Shown piece after piece: positions 1 through 5,528 of a stretch of DNA of 7,498 nt. The position numbers and the translations under genes are program-made. The DNA comes from Candidatus Sediminicultor sextus. GTDB taxonomy: Bacteria > Atribacterota > Phoenicimicrobiia > Phoenicimicrobiales > Phoenicimicrobiaceae. How positions within the stretch are numbered: the first letter of the stretch is position 1; each line of letters starts with the position of its first letter. The notes under the pieces are model-generated. The model was not told the DNA's origin and did not search any database. It saw nothing but the letters and a program-made list of their open reading frames with translations. Location: contig JADBKX010000145.1 of the NCBI GenBank assembly GCA_014894735.1, forward strand, positions 17,381 through 24,878, written 5' to 3'.

Positions 1-1
1 A

Positions 2-1342
2 CCAAGAAAAGGAGAAGTATTTATTATTAAAGTTGCCCTCAAAACACTCGGATGTAAAATAAATCAATATGAGACAGAAAGCATTATCGATTTTTTTAAA
101 GATAAAGGCTTCCAAATAGTAGATTTTCACCAAAATGCTGATGTATATATAATAAATACTTGTACTGTCACTCAAGAAGCAGATCGAAAATCTAAACAGA
201 TGATCAGAAAAGCTATCCGCCAAAACAGAAAGGCAAAAATAATTGTAACCGGCTGCTATGCACAATCTAATTATGAAGATCTACAAAAAATAGAAGGGAT
301 CAGTCTGATAGCAGGGAATGGAGAAAAAAATGATATTTTACAACAATTAGAAAAAATAGATTTCCATGATACGGTTATTAGAGTAAAGCCTGCAAAATAT
401 CTGAAAAAATATGACAATATTCTTAAAAACAAATCAAGTAGCTTGCATACCCGCGCCTGGCTAAAAATACAAGATGGTTGTAATAGATTTTGTACTTATT
501 GTAAAGTTCCATATGTTAGAGGTCCTGCTCGAAGTAGATCTGTAGAAGATGTAATGGAAGAAGTTTCTAATTTAAGCAGTAATGGAGTTAAAGAAGTAGT
601 GCTCGCAGGAATTAATTTGGGTACATACGGTAGGGATATAGATAAAGGAAAAACAAATTTAGCAAAATTAATTTCTCTGATTAGCAATTTTAAGGGAATA
701 AAAAGAATTCGTTTAAGTTCAATAGAATTAATAAACATCGATGCAGAATTATTAAATATTTTTAAAAACTGTTCTAAGTTTTGTCATCATTTACATATTC
801 CTCTGCAAAGTGGTGATAATAAAATTCTTAATCTTATGAATCGTCCTTATGATACCTCGATTTTTTACCAAAAGATCTCCTTGATAAAAGAAACAATACC
901 TGACATAGCTATAACTACTGATATTATGGTGGGTTTCCCTAATGAAGATAGTAATAGCTTCAGCAAAACCGTTAATTTTGCTCGGAAAATATGCTTTGCC
1001 AAAATACACGTTTTTCAATATTCTGATCGTAAAGAGTGCTTATCGTCTTTGCTGCCCAACAAAGTTGATAAAGGAACCAAAAAAGAAAGAAGTAAAAAGT
1101 TACAAGAATTATCTAAAGAATTATTTTATGATTTTCAAAAAAGATTCCTCAATTCAATTACTGAAATTTTGGTCGAGGACGAGATAAAAGACCAAGAAGG
1201 AAGAATCTATTCCCGCGGTATTACCTCTAATTATATTAAAATAATAATTCCTGATTTTATCGCTAAAAAAGGTGAAATAGTTAGTGTTAAATTACACCAA
1301 ATCTGTTCTAAGTATATCGTTTCAAAAATATTGCTAAAATAA
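2..1342 (+). CDS. mtaB: MtaB, tRNA N6-threonylcarbamoyladenosine (t6A37) methylthiotransferase; 5' end at window edge
   Basis: This radical-SAM enzyme adds a methylthio group to t6A37 of ANN-decoding tRNAs, giving ms2t6A, in the cytoplasm. The reading frame is open from base 2. Counting from an ATT codon at 23, three N-terminal cysteines for the auxiliary Fe-S cluster are at C11 (TLGCKIN), C47 (NTCTVT) and C78 (TGCYAQ). The radical-SAM motif CNRFCTYC is at C153, C157 and C160, followed by ARSRS. Further conserved blocks are HLHIPLQSG and TTDIMVGFP, and a TRAM-like RNA-binding tail runs from about residue 378 to 439. The 439-aa length and the alignable N terminus fit MtaB rather than MiaB or RimO. 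No ATG, GTG or TTG lies in frame between base 2 and the ATG at 200, and starting at 200 would remove C11 and C47. The start is therefore either ATT at 23, behind an AAAGGAG, or lies upstream of the window. The end of the gene overlaps the nusA promoter. Confidence 0.93.
   Translation, partial: PRKGEVFIIKVALKTLGCKINQYETESIIDFFKDKGFQIVDFHQNADVYIINTCTVTQEADRKSKQMIRKAIRQNRKAKIIVTGCYAQSNYEDLQKIEGISLIAGNGEKNDILQQLEKIDFHDTVIRVKPAKYLKKYDNILKNKSSSLHTRAWLKIQDGCNRFCTYCKVPYVRGPARSRSVEDVMEEVSNLSSNGVKEVVLAGINLGTYGRDIDKGKTNLAKLISLISNFKGIKRIRLSSIELINIDAELLNIFKNCSKFCHHLHIPLQSGDNKILNLMNRPYDTSIFYQKISLIKETIPDIAITTDIMVGFPNEDSNSFSKTVNFARKICFAKIHVFQYSDRKECLSSLLPNKVDKGTKKERSKKLQELSKELFYDFQKRFLNSITEILVEDEIKDQEGRIYSRGITSNYIKIIIPDFIAKKGEIVSVKLHQICSKYIVSKILLK
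8..14 (+). promoter_or_regulatory. Shine-Dalgarno AAAGGAG before a probable ATT start of mtaB
   Basis: AAAGGAG at 8-14 lies 8 nt before ATT at 23-25 and 11 nt before ATT at 26-28. Translation from 23 gives an N terminus that reaches the TLGCK motif at the distance usual for MtaB. No canonical start codon is available nearby in frame. The alternative is a start upstream of the window, with this match being chance. Confidence 0.45.
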
Positions 1343-1359
1343 TAGTTTTATGTTATAAT
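1331..1359 (+). promoter_or_regulatory. Sigma-70-type extended -10 promoter for the nusA operon
   Basis: The -35 candidate TTGCTA (1331-1336, four of six consensus bases) is separated by 17 nt from a perfect -10 TATAAT (1354-1359). TG at 1351-1352 makes it an extended -10. Transcription would begin near 1366. The promoter overlaps the last codons of mtaB and is the best promoter match I found in the window. It would give nusA and downstream genes a start independent of mtaB, with a leader of about 115 nt. Confidence 0.6.
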
Positions 1360-1443
1360 TAATTGTGCTTAAGTAAAAAGGTTGTTCTCCTCAAAAGAGT
1401 GGTACTGAAAACCACTCTTTTGTTATATATTAAGCAATTAATT
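1357..1443 (+). repeat. Nested inverted repeat enclosing the leader hairpin
   Basis: AATTAATTGTGCTTAA (1357-1372) is the reverse complement of TTAAGCAATTAATT (1430-1443), apart from a 2-nt insertion. The arms enclose the 1393-1421 hairpin. If transcription starts at about 1366, the RNA retains TGCTTAA (1366-1372), which pairs perfectly with TTAAGCA (1430-1436). That would close the leader into a long hairpin with internal loops. Confidence 0.45.
1393..1421 (+). terminator. Terminator-like hairpin in the mtaB-nusA spacer (possible attenuator)
   Basis: A perfect 11-bp stem is formed by AAAAGAGTGGT (1393-1403) and ACCACTCTTTT (1411-1421), with a 7-nt loop ACTGAAA. The 3' arm ends in four T and continues GTTATATATT, so the U tract is short and interrupted. 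It can end mtaB transcripts. It also lies only about 27 nt after the predicted nusA-operon transcription start, so it could act as a leader attenuator. Weak U tracts are a feature associated with NusA-dependent intrinsic terminators. Which role applies is not decided by the sequence. Confidence 0.6.
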
Positions 1444-1461
1444 CACTTGAAATATTTTAAT

Positions 1462-1471
1462 AGGAAGGAGG
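1462..1471 (+). promoter_or_regulatory. Strong Shine-Dalgarno selecting the TTG start of nusA
   Basis: AGGAAGGAGG contains a full GGAGG at 1467-1471. It is 10 nt before TTG at 1482 but 16 nt before the in-frame ATG at 1488. The spacing favours the TTG, giving a protein that begins M-S-M-N. Confidence 0.65.
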
Positions 1472-1481
1472 ATAAAATATA

Positions 1482-2570
1482 TTGTCTATGAATATAAATT
1501 TAACAAAAGTATTAGATGAAATAGAAAAAGAAAAAGGAATATCTAAAGATATATTAATAGAGGCGATTGAATCATCGATAGCTTCAGCATATAGAAAAAA
1601 TTTTTCAAGTAATATAGATGATATAAAAATAGATATATCTAAAGACAGTGGAGAGGTTAAAGTTTACACCAAGAAAACCATTGTACAGAAAGTTTCAGAA
1701 CCTTTAAAAGAAGTTAGTATAGATGACTTGCCAATATCAGATAAGGAAAAGTATAATATTGAGGATACTATTTTAGTAGAAACTACGCCCAAAGAATTTG
1801 GAAGAATAGCTGCTCAAACAGCAAAACAAGTAATAGTCCAAAAGATTAGAGAAGCAGAAAGAAATGTAATTTATGAAAAATACATTGATAAAGAGAGAGA
1901 TATTGTTACCGGAGTTGTGCAGAGGATAGAACATAGAAACGTTATTATAGATTTAGGAAGAACGGAAGCCCTACTTTTACCGAACGAACAAATAAGAAAT
2001 GAAGAATACTCCAAGGGAAAAAGAATTAAAATTTATATCCTTGAAGTAACAAAAACATCTAAAGGGCCCAAGATACTTGCATCCAGGACCCATCCTGAAT
2101 TATTAAAACGTTTGTTTGAATTGGAAGTCCCTGAGATTCATGAGGGACTGGTTGAGATTAAAAATATTGCTCGTGAAGCAGGTAAGCGATCAAAAGTTGC
2201 AGTTTATTCTAAGGATGAAAGGGTAGACCCGATAGGGGCATGTATAGGTGATAGGGGTTCACGAATAAAATTAATTATGCAGGAATTAAAAGATGAAAAA
2301 ATTGATGTTATAAAATGGAGTGGTGATGAAAAAACATTTATTGCTAATTCTTTAAGTCCAGCTAAAGTTTTACTGGTAAATCTTTTCGAAAGGGAAAAGA
2401 CTGCTACGGTAATTGTACCAGACCAGCAGCTTTCTTTAGCAATTGGAAAAGAAGGACAAAATGCAAGGCTTGCTGCAAAATTAACCGGATGGAAAATAGA
2501 TATAAAAAGTGAATCAGAGCATAAAGAGGAGAATGATCCGGATTCAAAAAATAATTTAGAGAAAAAATAA
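1482..2570 (+). CDS. nusA: Transcription termination/antitermination factor NusA
   Basis: NusA binds RNA polymerase near the RNA exit channel and modulates pausing, intrinsic termination and antitermination. The protein is 362 aa. The N-terminal RNA-polymerase-binding domain spans about residues 1-130. An S1 domain follows at about 138-202 (VTGVVQRIEHRNVIIDLG). KH1 has GDRG at 256-259 (within IGACIGDRGSRIK) and KH2 has GKEG at 322-325 (within AIGKEGQNARLAAK). The C terminus is a short charged tail, without the acidic AR1/AR2 repeats found in Escherichia coli. The length is close to that of Bacillus NusA. The start is TTG at 1482, chosen by Shine-Dalgarno spacing; ATG at 1488 would shorten it by two residues. 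ylxR follows after 26 bp. rimP, usually directly upstream, is absent and mtaB is there instead. Confidence 0.97.
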   Translation: MSMNINLTKVLDEIEKEKGISKDILIEAIESSIASAYRKNFSSNIDDIKIDISKDSGEVKVYTKKTIVQKVSEPLKEVSIDDLPISDKEKYNIEDTILVETTPKEFGRIAAQTAKQVIVQKIREAERNVIYEKYIDKERDIVTGVVQRIEHRNVIIDLGRTEALLLPNEQIRNEEYSKGKRIKIYILEVTKTSKGPKILASRTHPELLKRLFELEVPEIHEGLVEIKNIAREAGKRSKVAVYSKDERVDPIGACIGDRGSRIKLIMQELKDEKIDVIKWSGDEKTFIANSLSPAKVLLVNLFEREKTATVIVPDQQLSLAIGKEGQNARLAAKLTGWKIDIKSESEHKEENDPDSKNNLEKK

Positions 2571-2596
2571 CATTAATCTTAAAAAGGTATTTACAA

Positions 2597-2884
2597 ATGA
2601 TAAGAAATCTAAAGGTACCTGTAAGAACTTGTATTGGTTGTAAAGGTAAAAAAACAAAAAAAGAGATGATTAGAATAATAAGAACACCTGATGGAAAAAT
2701 TGAAATTGATAAGACAGGTAAAAAATCAGGAAGAGGGGCTTATCTTTGTGGTAATGTCAAATGTTTGGATATTGCCTTTAGGGAAAATAGTTTAAATAAA
2801 TCTTTAAAGCAAGATATTCCGCTGCCAACGCTTGATGAATTAAGAATAATTTTTTTAAAAAATATAAGCGAAAATACAGATTGA
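2597..2884 (+). CDS. rnpM: YlxR-family protein (RnpM), RNase P modulator
   Basis: This is a 95-aa basic protein of the YlxR family. In Bacillus subtilis the member, renamed RnpM, has been reported to bind the RNase P RNA and modulate its activity. The family signature is visible: RTCIGCKGKK with C12 and C15, then MIRIIRTPDG, then GKKSGRGAYLC with C51 and C56. The two Cys pairs suggest a possible metal site, but similar cysteines are common in the family and no metal binding is shown by sequence alone. The ATG at 2597 has a modest AAAAGG about 9 nt upstream. It sits 26 bp after nusA and is very probably co-transcribed. The next gene is infB, with no L7Ae-like ylxQ between them. The stop codon abuts a degenerate octamer repeat. 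Confidence 0.93.
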   Translation: MIRNLKVPVRTCIGCKGKKTKKEMIRIIRTPDGKIEIDKTGKKSGRGAYLCGNVKCLDIAFRENSLNKSLKQDIPLPTLDELRIIFLKNISENTD

Positions 2885-2923
2885 ATTGATAAATTGGAGA
2901 ATCGGGTAATTGGTGAATATAAG
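2884..2923 (+). repeat. Degenerate octamer array after ylxR
   Basis: Five consecutive 8-bp blocks can be read: AATTGATA, AATTGGAG, AATCGGGT, AATTGGTG and AATATAAG. The array starts at the last base of the ylxR stop codon. The first four share AATYGRNN and the fifth is weak. It makes up the first half of the ylxR-infB spacer. I see no ORF or terminator in it. Confidence 0.4.
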
Positions 2924-2945
2924 ATAATAATATTTGATATAATAA

Positions 2946-2954
2946 TGTTATAAT
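2946..2954 (+). promoter_or_regulatory. Possible extended -10 promoter before infB
   Basis: TGTTATAAT (2946-2954) is a perfect TGN-TATAAT extended -10 and is the same nonamer as the one before nusA. No convincing -35 lies 16-18 nt upstream; TTGATA at 2934-2939 is only 9 nt away. The predicted start, near 2961, would give a short leader of about 29 nt before infB. In such A+T-rich DNA, chance -10 matches are frequent. Confidence 0.35.
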
Positions 2955-2975
2955 AATAGTTATATAACTTATTGT

Positions 2976-2980
2976 GGAGG
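2976..2980 (+). promoter_or_regulatory. Shine-Dalgarno GGAGG deciding the infB start
   Basis: GGAGG lies 9 nt before ATG at 2990. An in-frame TTG at 2972 would put the Shine-Dalgarno inside the coding region and add WRRYTM-type residues foreign to IF2, so 2990 is preferred. Confidence 0.8.
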
Positions 2981-2989
2981 CGATATACA

Positions 2990-4936
2990 ATGAAAATGAG
3001 AGTGTATGAATTAGCTGAAGACTTAAAAATACCGGCTAAAGAACTGATAGGGTTTTTAAATAGAGAAGGGGTTAAAGTTAAAAATCATATGAGTACTTTA
3101 GATGATGATACTATCGAATTAATTAAGGAAGTTATTGATGCTGAAAAGGAAAAAAAGGTAAAAGAAAAGAAGAAACAACTTGAAGTGATAAAGATTAGTA
3201 AACTTCCCAATTTAAAAGAACTTTCTTCACAACTAAAAATTTCTTTATCAGAGATAATACAAAAAATTATACAATTTGAAACAATAATTTCGATTGACAA
3301 GGAAGTTCCTATAAATATTTTAAAAAATATTGCTAAGGAATATGGGTATGAGATAGAATTATCTGATAAATTAAAAAGTAAAAGCAATCTCCAAAAAAAA
3401 GATAAAAATATAAATTTAATTGCAAAACCTCCTGTTGTTACTGTAATAGGACATGTTGATCATGGTAAAACTACTCTTCTTGATACTATTCGCAAGACAG
3501 ATGTCACCAAAGGAGAAGTGGGTGGAATTACCCAACGAATTGGGGCATACCAAGTTAATGTAGATCATAAAAAAATTGTGTTCATTGATACTCCGGGGCA
3601 TGAAGCTTTCACCACAATGAGGGCCCGAGGAGTAAAAGCTACAGACATTGCAGTTTTAGTTGTGGCAGCAGATGATGGAGTAATGCCTCAAACCGTCGAA
3701 GCAATTAATCATGCAAAAGCGGCAAATGTTCCTATTATCGTAGCAATAAATAAAATCGACAAAGCTAATGCCAATGTCGAAAAAGTAAAAAAAGGATTAA
3801 CAAAATACGACTTAGTTCCTGAAGAATGGGGAGGGGAAACTCTAATGGTGGAGGTTTCTGCTCTTCAAAATAAAGGCATTGAAAAATTATTGGAAACTAT
3901 TTCATTACAAGCAGAGATGTTAGATTTAAAGGCAAATCCTGACATTCCGGCAAAAGGTCTAATAATAGAAACGAAATTAGAGAAGAAAAGAGGAATTATT
4001 GCTTCAGTATTAATTCAAGATGGTGCACTAAAGATTGGTGATTATTTTATTGCAGGATTATCCTATGGTAAAATTAGAAACCTTCTTGACGACAAAGGAA
4101 AAAACATTAAAAAAGCAGGACCTTCAACTCCGGTTGAAATTATAGGTTTTTGTAAAATGCCTCAGGCGGGTGATTACTTCCAAGTAGTTCCCGATGATAA
4201 GCTGGTTAAAATTATAATTAGCGAAAGAGAGGATGAAGGAAGAAGTAAAATTATAGTAAAATCATCACTCTCTTTGGATAATTTATTTTTAGAGATGAAA
4301 GAAGGAAAGATAGATAAATTAAATATAATTTTAAAGACGGATACGCAAGGTTCCTTAGATGCTTTGCAAGAGTCTATAAAAAAGATAAAAATTGAAAATG
4401 AAGAAGTAAAAATTGACATTATTCATGCAGGTGTCGGAAACATTACCGAAACAGATGTTATGTTGGCTTCTGCTTCCAAGGCAATAATAATTGGTTTTAA
4501 TATTCGCCCTGATACAAATGTCCGAAAAATAGCTAAGTCCGAGAAGGTAGACATCAGATTATACAAAATTATATATGACCTAATAGATGAAATTAAGTCT
4601 GCCTTAGAAGGTTATTTAAAACCAAAAATCGAAGAATACATCTGCGGACAAGCAGAAGTTAGGGAAGTATTTAAAATACCCAAGATTGGTACTATTGCAG
4701 GAAGCTATGTATTAAATGGTAAAATATCAAATAATGATAATATACGAGTAATAAGAGACGGTAAATTAATATATGAAGGGAAAATTTCTTCACTAAAAAG
4801 ATTTAAAGAAGATATAAAAGAAGTTAATACTGGTTTTGAATGCGGAATCGGTATAGAAAAATTTAATGATATTAAATTGAAAGACATACTTGAATTTTAT
4901 ACTTTTAGAGAAATCAAAGATAAAAAAATTAATTAG
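2990..4936 (+). CDS. infB: Translation initiation factor IF-2
   Basis: IF2 is the GTPase that binds formyl-Met-tRNA on the 30S subunit and promotes 50S joining. The protein is 648 aa, starting MKMRVYELAEDL. An IF2N domain occupies about residues 1-50, and a second IF2N-like segment runs from about 65 to 130 (KISKLPNLKELSSQL). There is no long variable linker. The G domain has G1 GHVDHGKT at 154-161, a switch region with GGITQRIGAY, G3 DTPGH at 200-204, G4 NKID at 254-257 and G5 SAL. Beta-barrel domain II, domain III and the C-terminal fMet-tRNA-binding domain IV follow to the end. The length is shorter than the Bacillus protein (about 716 aa), mainly at the N terminus. The TAG stop (4934-4936) is the first three bases of a TAGTCGTTA repeat, so the last few residues (KDKKIN) may have been set by insertion of repeat DNA. 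Confidence 0.97.
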   Translation: MKMRVYELAEDLKIPAKELIGFLNREGVKVKNHMSTLDDDTIELIKEVIDAEKEKKVKEKKKQLEVIKISKLPNLKELSSQLKISLSEIIQKIIQFETIISIDKEVPINILKNIAKEYGYEIELSDKLKSKSNLQKKDKNINLIAKPPVVTVIGHVDHGKTTLLDTIRKTDVTKGEVGGITQRIGAYQVNVDHKKIVFIDTPGHEAFTTMRARGVKATDIAVLVVAADDGVMPQTVEAINHAKAANVPIIVAINKIDKANANVEKVKKGLTKYDLVPEEWGGETLMVEVSALQNKGIEKLLETISLQAEMLDLKANPDIPAKGLIIETKLEKKRGIIASVLIQDGALKIGDYFIAGLSYGKIRNLLDDKGKNIKKAGPSTPVEIIGFCKMPQAGDYFQVVPDDKLVKIIISEREDEGRSKIIVKSSLSLDNLFLEMKEGKIDKLNIILKTDTQGSLDALQESIKKIKIENEEVKIDIIHAGVGNITETDVMLASASKAIIIGFNIRPDTNVRKIAKSEKVDIRLYKIIYDLIDEIKSALEGYLKPKIEEYICGQAEVREVFKIPKIGTIAGSYVLNGKISNNDNIRVIRDGKLIYEGKISSLKRFKEDIKEVNTGFECGIGIEKFNDIKLKDILEFYTFREIKDKKIN

Positions 4937-4948
4937 TCGTTAATGTAC

Positions 4949-4983
4949 TAGTCGTTAGTGAATAGTGAATAGTATTTAGTAAA
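4949..4983 (+). repeat. Heptamer tandem repeat TAGTNNN after infB
   Basis: Five contiguous 7-bp units can be read: TAGTCGT, TAGTGAA, TAGTGAA, TAGTATT and TAGTAAA. Because seven is not a multiple of three, the TAG triplets at 4949, 4956 and 4963 fall in all three forward frames. A further TAGTCGT at 4934-4940 contains the infB stop codon. The first unit is also part of the left terminal inverted repeat of the element reaching to 5128. Confidence 0.6.
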
Positions 4984-5034
4984 GAAAAAGTTAGAGTATA
5001 TTTGTATCGTGTGATGAAAATTTGGATTCAAGAG

Positions 5035-5062
5035 GTAGGGGCACGATGCATCGTGCCCCTAC
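5035..5062. repeat. 28-bp perfect palindrome (GTAGGGGCACGATG arm)
   Basis: The 14-nt arm GTAGGGGCACGATG is followed immediately by its exact reverse complement. As RNA it would form a 12-bp, G+C-rich stem capped by UGCA. The bases after it are AAAATCAC, with no T run, so it does not look like an intrinsic terminator. It could slow polymerase, protect the upstream mRNA from 3' exonucleases, or serve as a protein-binding or repeat-dispersal unit. Confidence 0.85.
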
Positions 5063-5147
5063 AAAATCACAAAGACTATAGTGACGTCATGGGCAGACAA
5101 ATCCGTTTCCTTGTCCTACTAACGACTATTTTATAAGGAAAAACATA

Positions 5148-5528
5148 ATGTCATTATCTAAAAGAAGCGAACAGTTAGAAAAGTCTCTTATAAGAGAAAT
5201 TAACAATATAATTTATCGGAAAATAAACGATCCGCGAATAAAATTTGTTACTATAACAAGGATAAAAGTTTCATCTGACCTGAGATATGCTGACATTTTT
5301 GTGACTATTTTTAACGATAAGGATCAACAAAAAAAAGCTTTAAAAGGACTTAAAAGTGCGACAAAATTTATAAGAGGTGAATTGGGAAAAGATTTAAAAC
5401 TGAGATATGTACCAAATATAAAATTCGTAATCGATGAGGACTTAGAGCATCAGTACAAATTATTAAAAATTATTACTGAAGTTAATGAGCAACAATCGAA
5501 TTTGAAGAAAGATAAAAATAATGAATAA
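5148..5528 (+). CDS. rbfA: 30S ribosome-binding factor RbfA
   Basis: RbfA binds the immature 30S subunit and assists late 16S rRNA 5'-end maturation and cold adaptation. The protein is 126 aa with a single KH-type fold. Family landmarks are KRSEQLEKSLIREI at the N terminus, KINDPRIKFVTITRIKVSSD at about 25-44, the FIRGELGKDLKLRYVP block from about 74, and IKFVIDEDLEH. The interhelical kink, usually Ala-x-Gly before FIR, reads A71-T72-K73, so the glycine is replaced. ATG at 5148 is preceded by AAGGA (5135-5139) with 8-nt spacing, and this ribosome-binding site starts just after the right end of the inverted-repeat element. The 3' end overlaps nrnA by 8 bp. Lys/Asp/Asn-rich residues form the disordered tail. 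Confidence 0.94.
   Translation: MSLSKRSEQLEKSLIREINNIIYRKINDPRIKFVTITRIKVSSDLRYADIFVTIFNDKDQQKKALKGLKSATKFIRGELGKDLKLRYVPNIKFVIDEDLEHQYKLLKIITEVNEQQSNLKKDKNNE

Larger units (their letters stand above)
4949..5128. mobile_element. MITE-like non-coding inverted-repeat element between infB and rbfA
   Basis: TAGTCGTTAGT (4949-4959) is a perfect 11-bp inverted match to ACTAACGACTA (5118-5128), bounding about 180 bp without an ORF. An outer copy, AATTAGTCGTTA (4931-4942), also pairs with 5120-5131 with one mismatch, so the left edge may be 4934. Inside are the heptamer array, a 28-bp perfect palindrome (5035-5062), TGTGAT/ATCACA arms flanking the palindrome (5010-5015 and 5066-5071), TGACGTCA (5082-5089) and a small GACAA/TTGTC hairpin (5096-5115). 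No clear target-site duplication is visible and there is no transposase, so mobilisation would have to be in trans. The G+C-rich core contrasts with the surrounding genes. Confidence 0.5.

Noticed and set aside
1382..1408. Short leader peptide from TTG at 1382
   Set aside because: The purine stretch AAAAAGG abuts the start with no spacing, and the eight codons show no enrichment for a regulatory amino acid.
1447..1476. Second nusA promoter, TTGAAA with GATAAA at 17-nt spacing
   Set aside because: The -10 overlaps the Shine-Dalgarno and transcription would start at or inside the coding region; the -10 match is poor.
1343..1481. tRNA gene in the mtaB-nusA spacer
   Set aside because: No T-loop GTTCGA-type motif, acceptor pairing or CCA arrangement is present; only the hairpin and nested arms are seen.
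1399..1491. Possible 30-codon leader ORF (GTG start) overlapping the nusA start
   Set aside because: It begins inside the hairpin, has no spaced Shine-Dalgarno, its product resembles nothing known, and it merely reads through A+T-rich leader DNA.
2778..2990. Minus-strand ORF of 70 codons across the ylxR-infB spacer
   Set aside because: Low-complexity Ile/Tyr/Leu translation, antisense to ylxR and the repeats, with no ribosome-binding site; a shadow of A+T-rich DNA.
4937..5147. CRISPR array or small RNA gene in the infB-rbfA spacer
   Set aside because: Repeat units are 7 bp without spacers, and there is no promoter-plus-terminator pair; inverted ends explain the region better.
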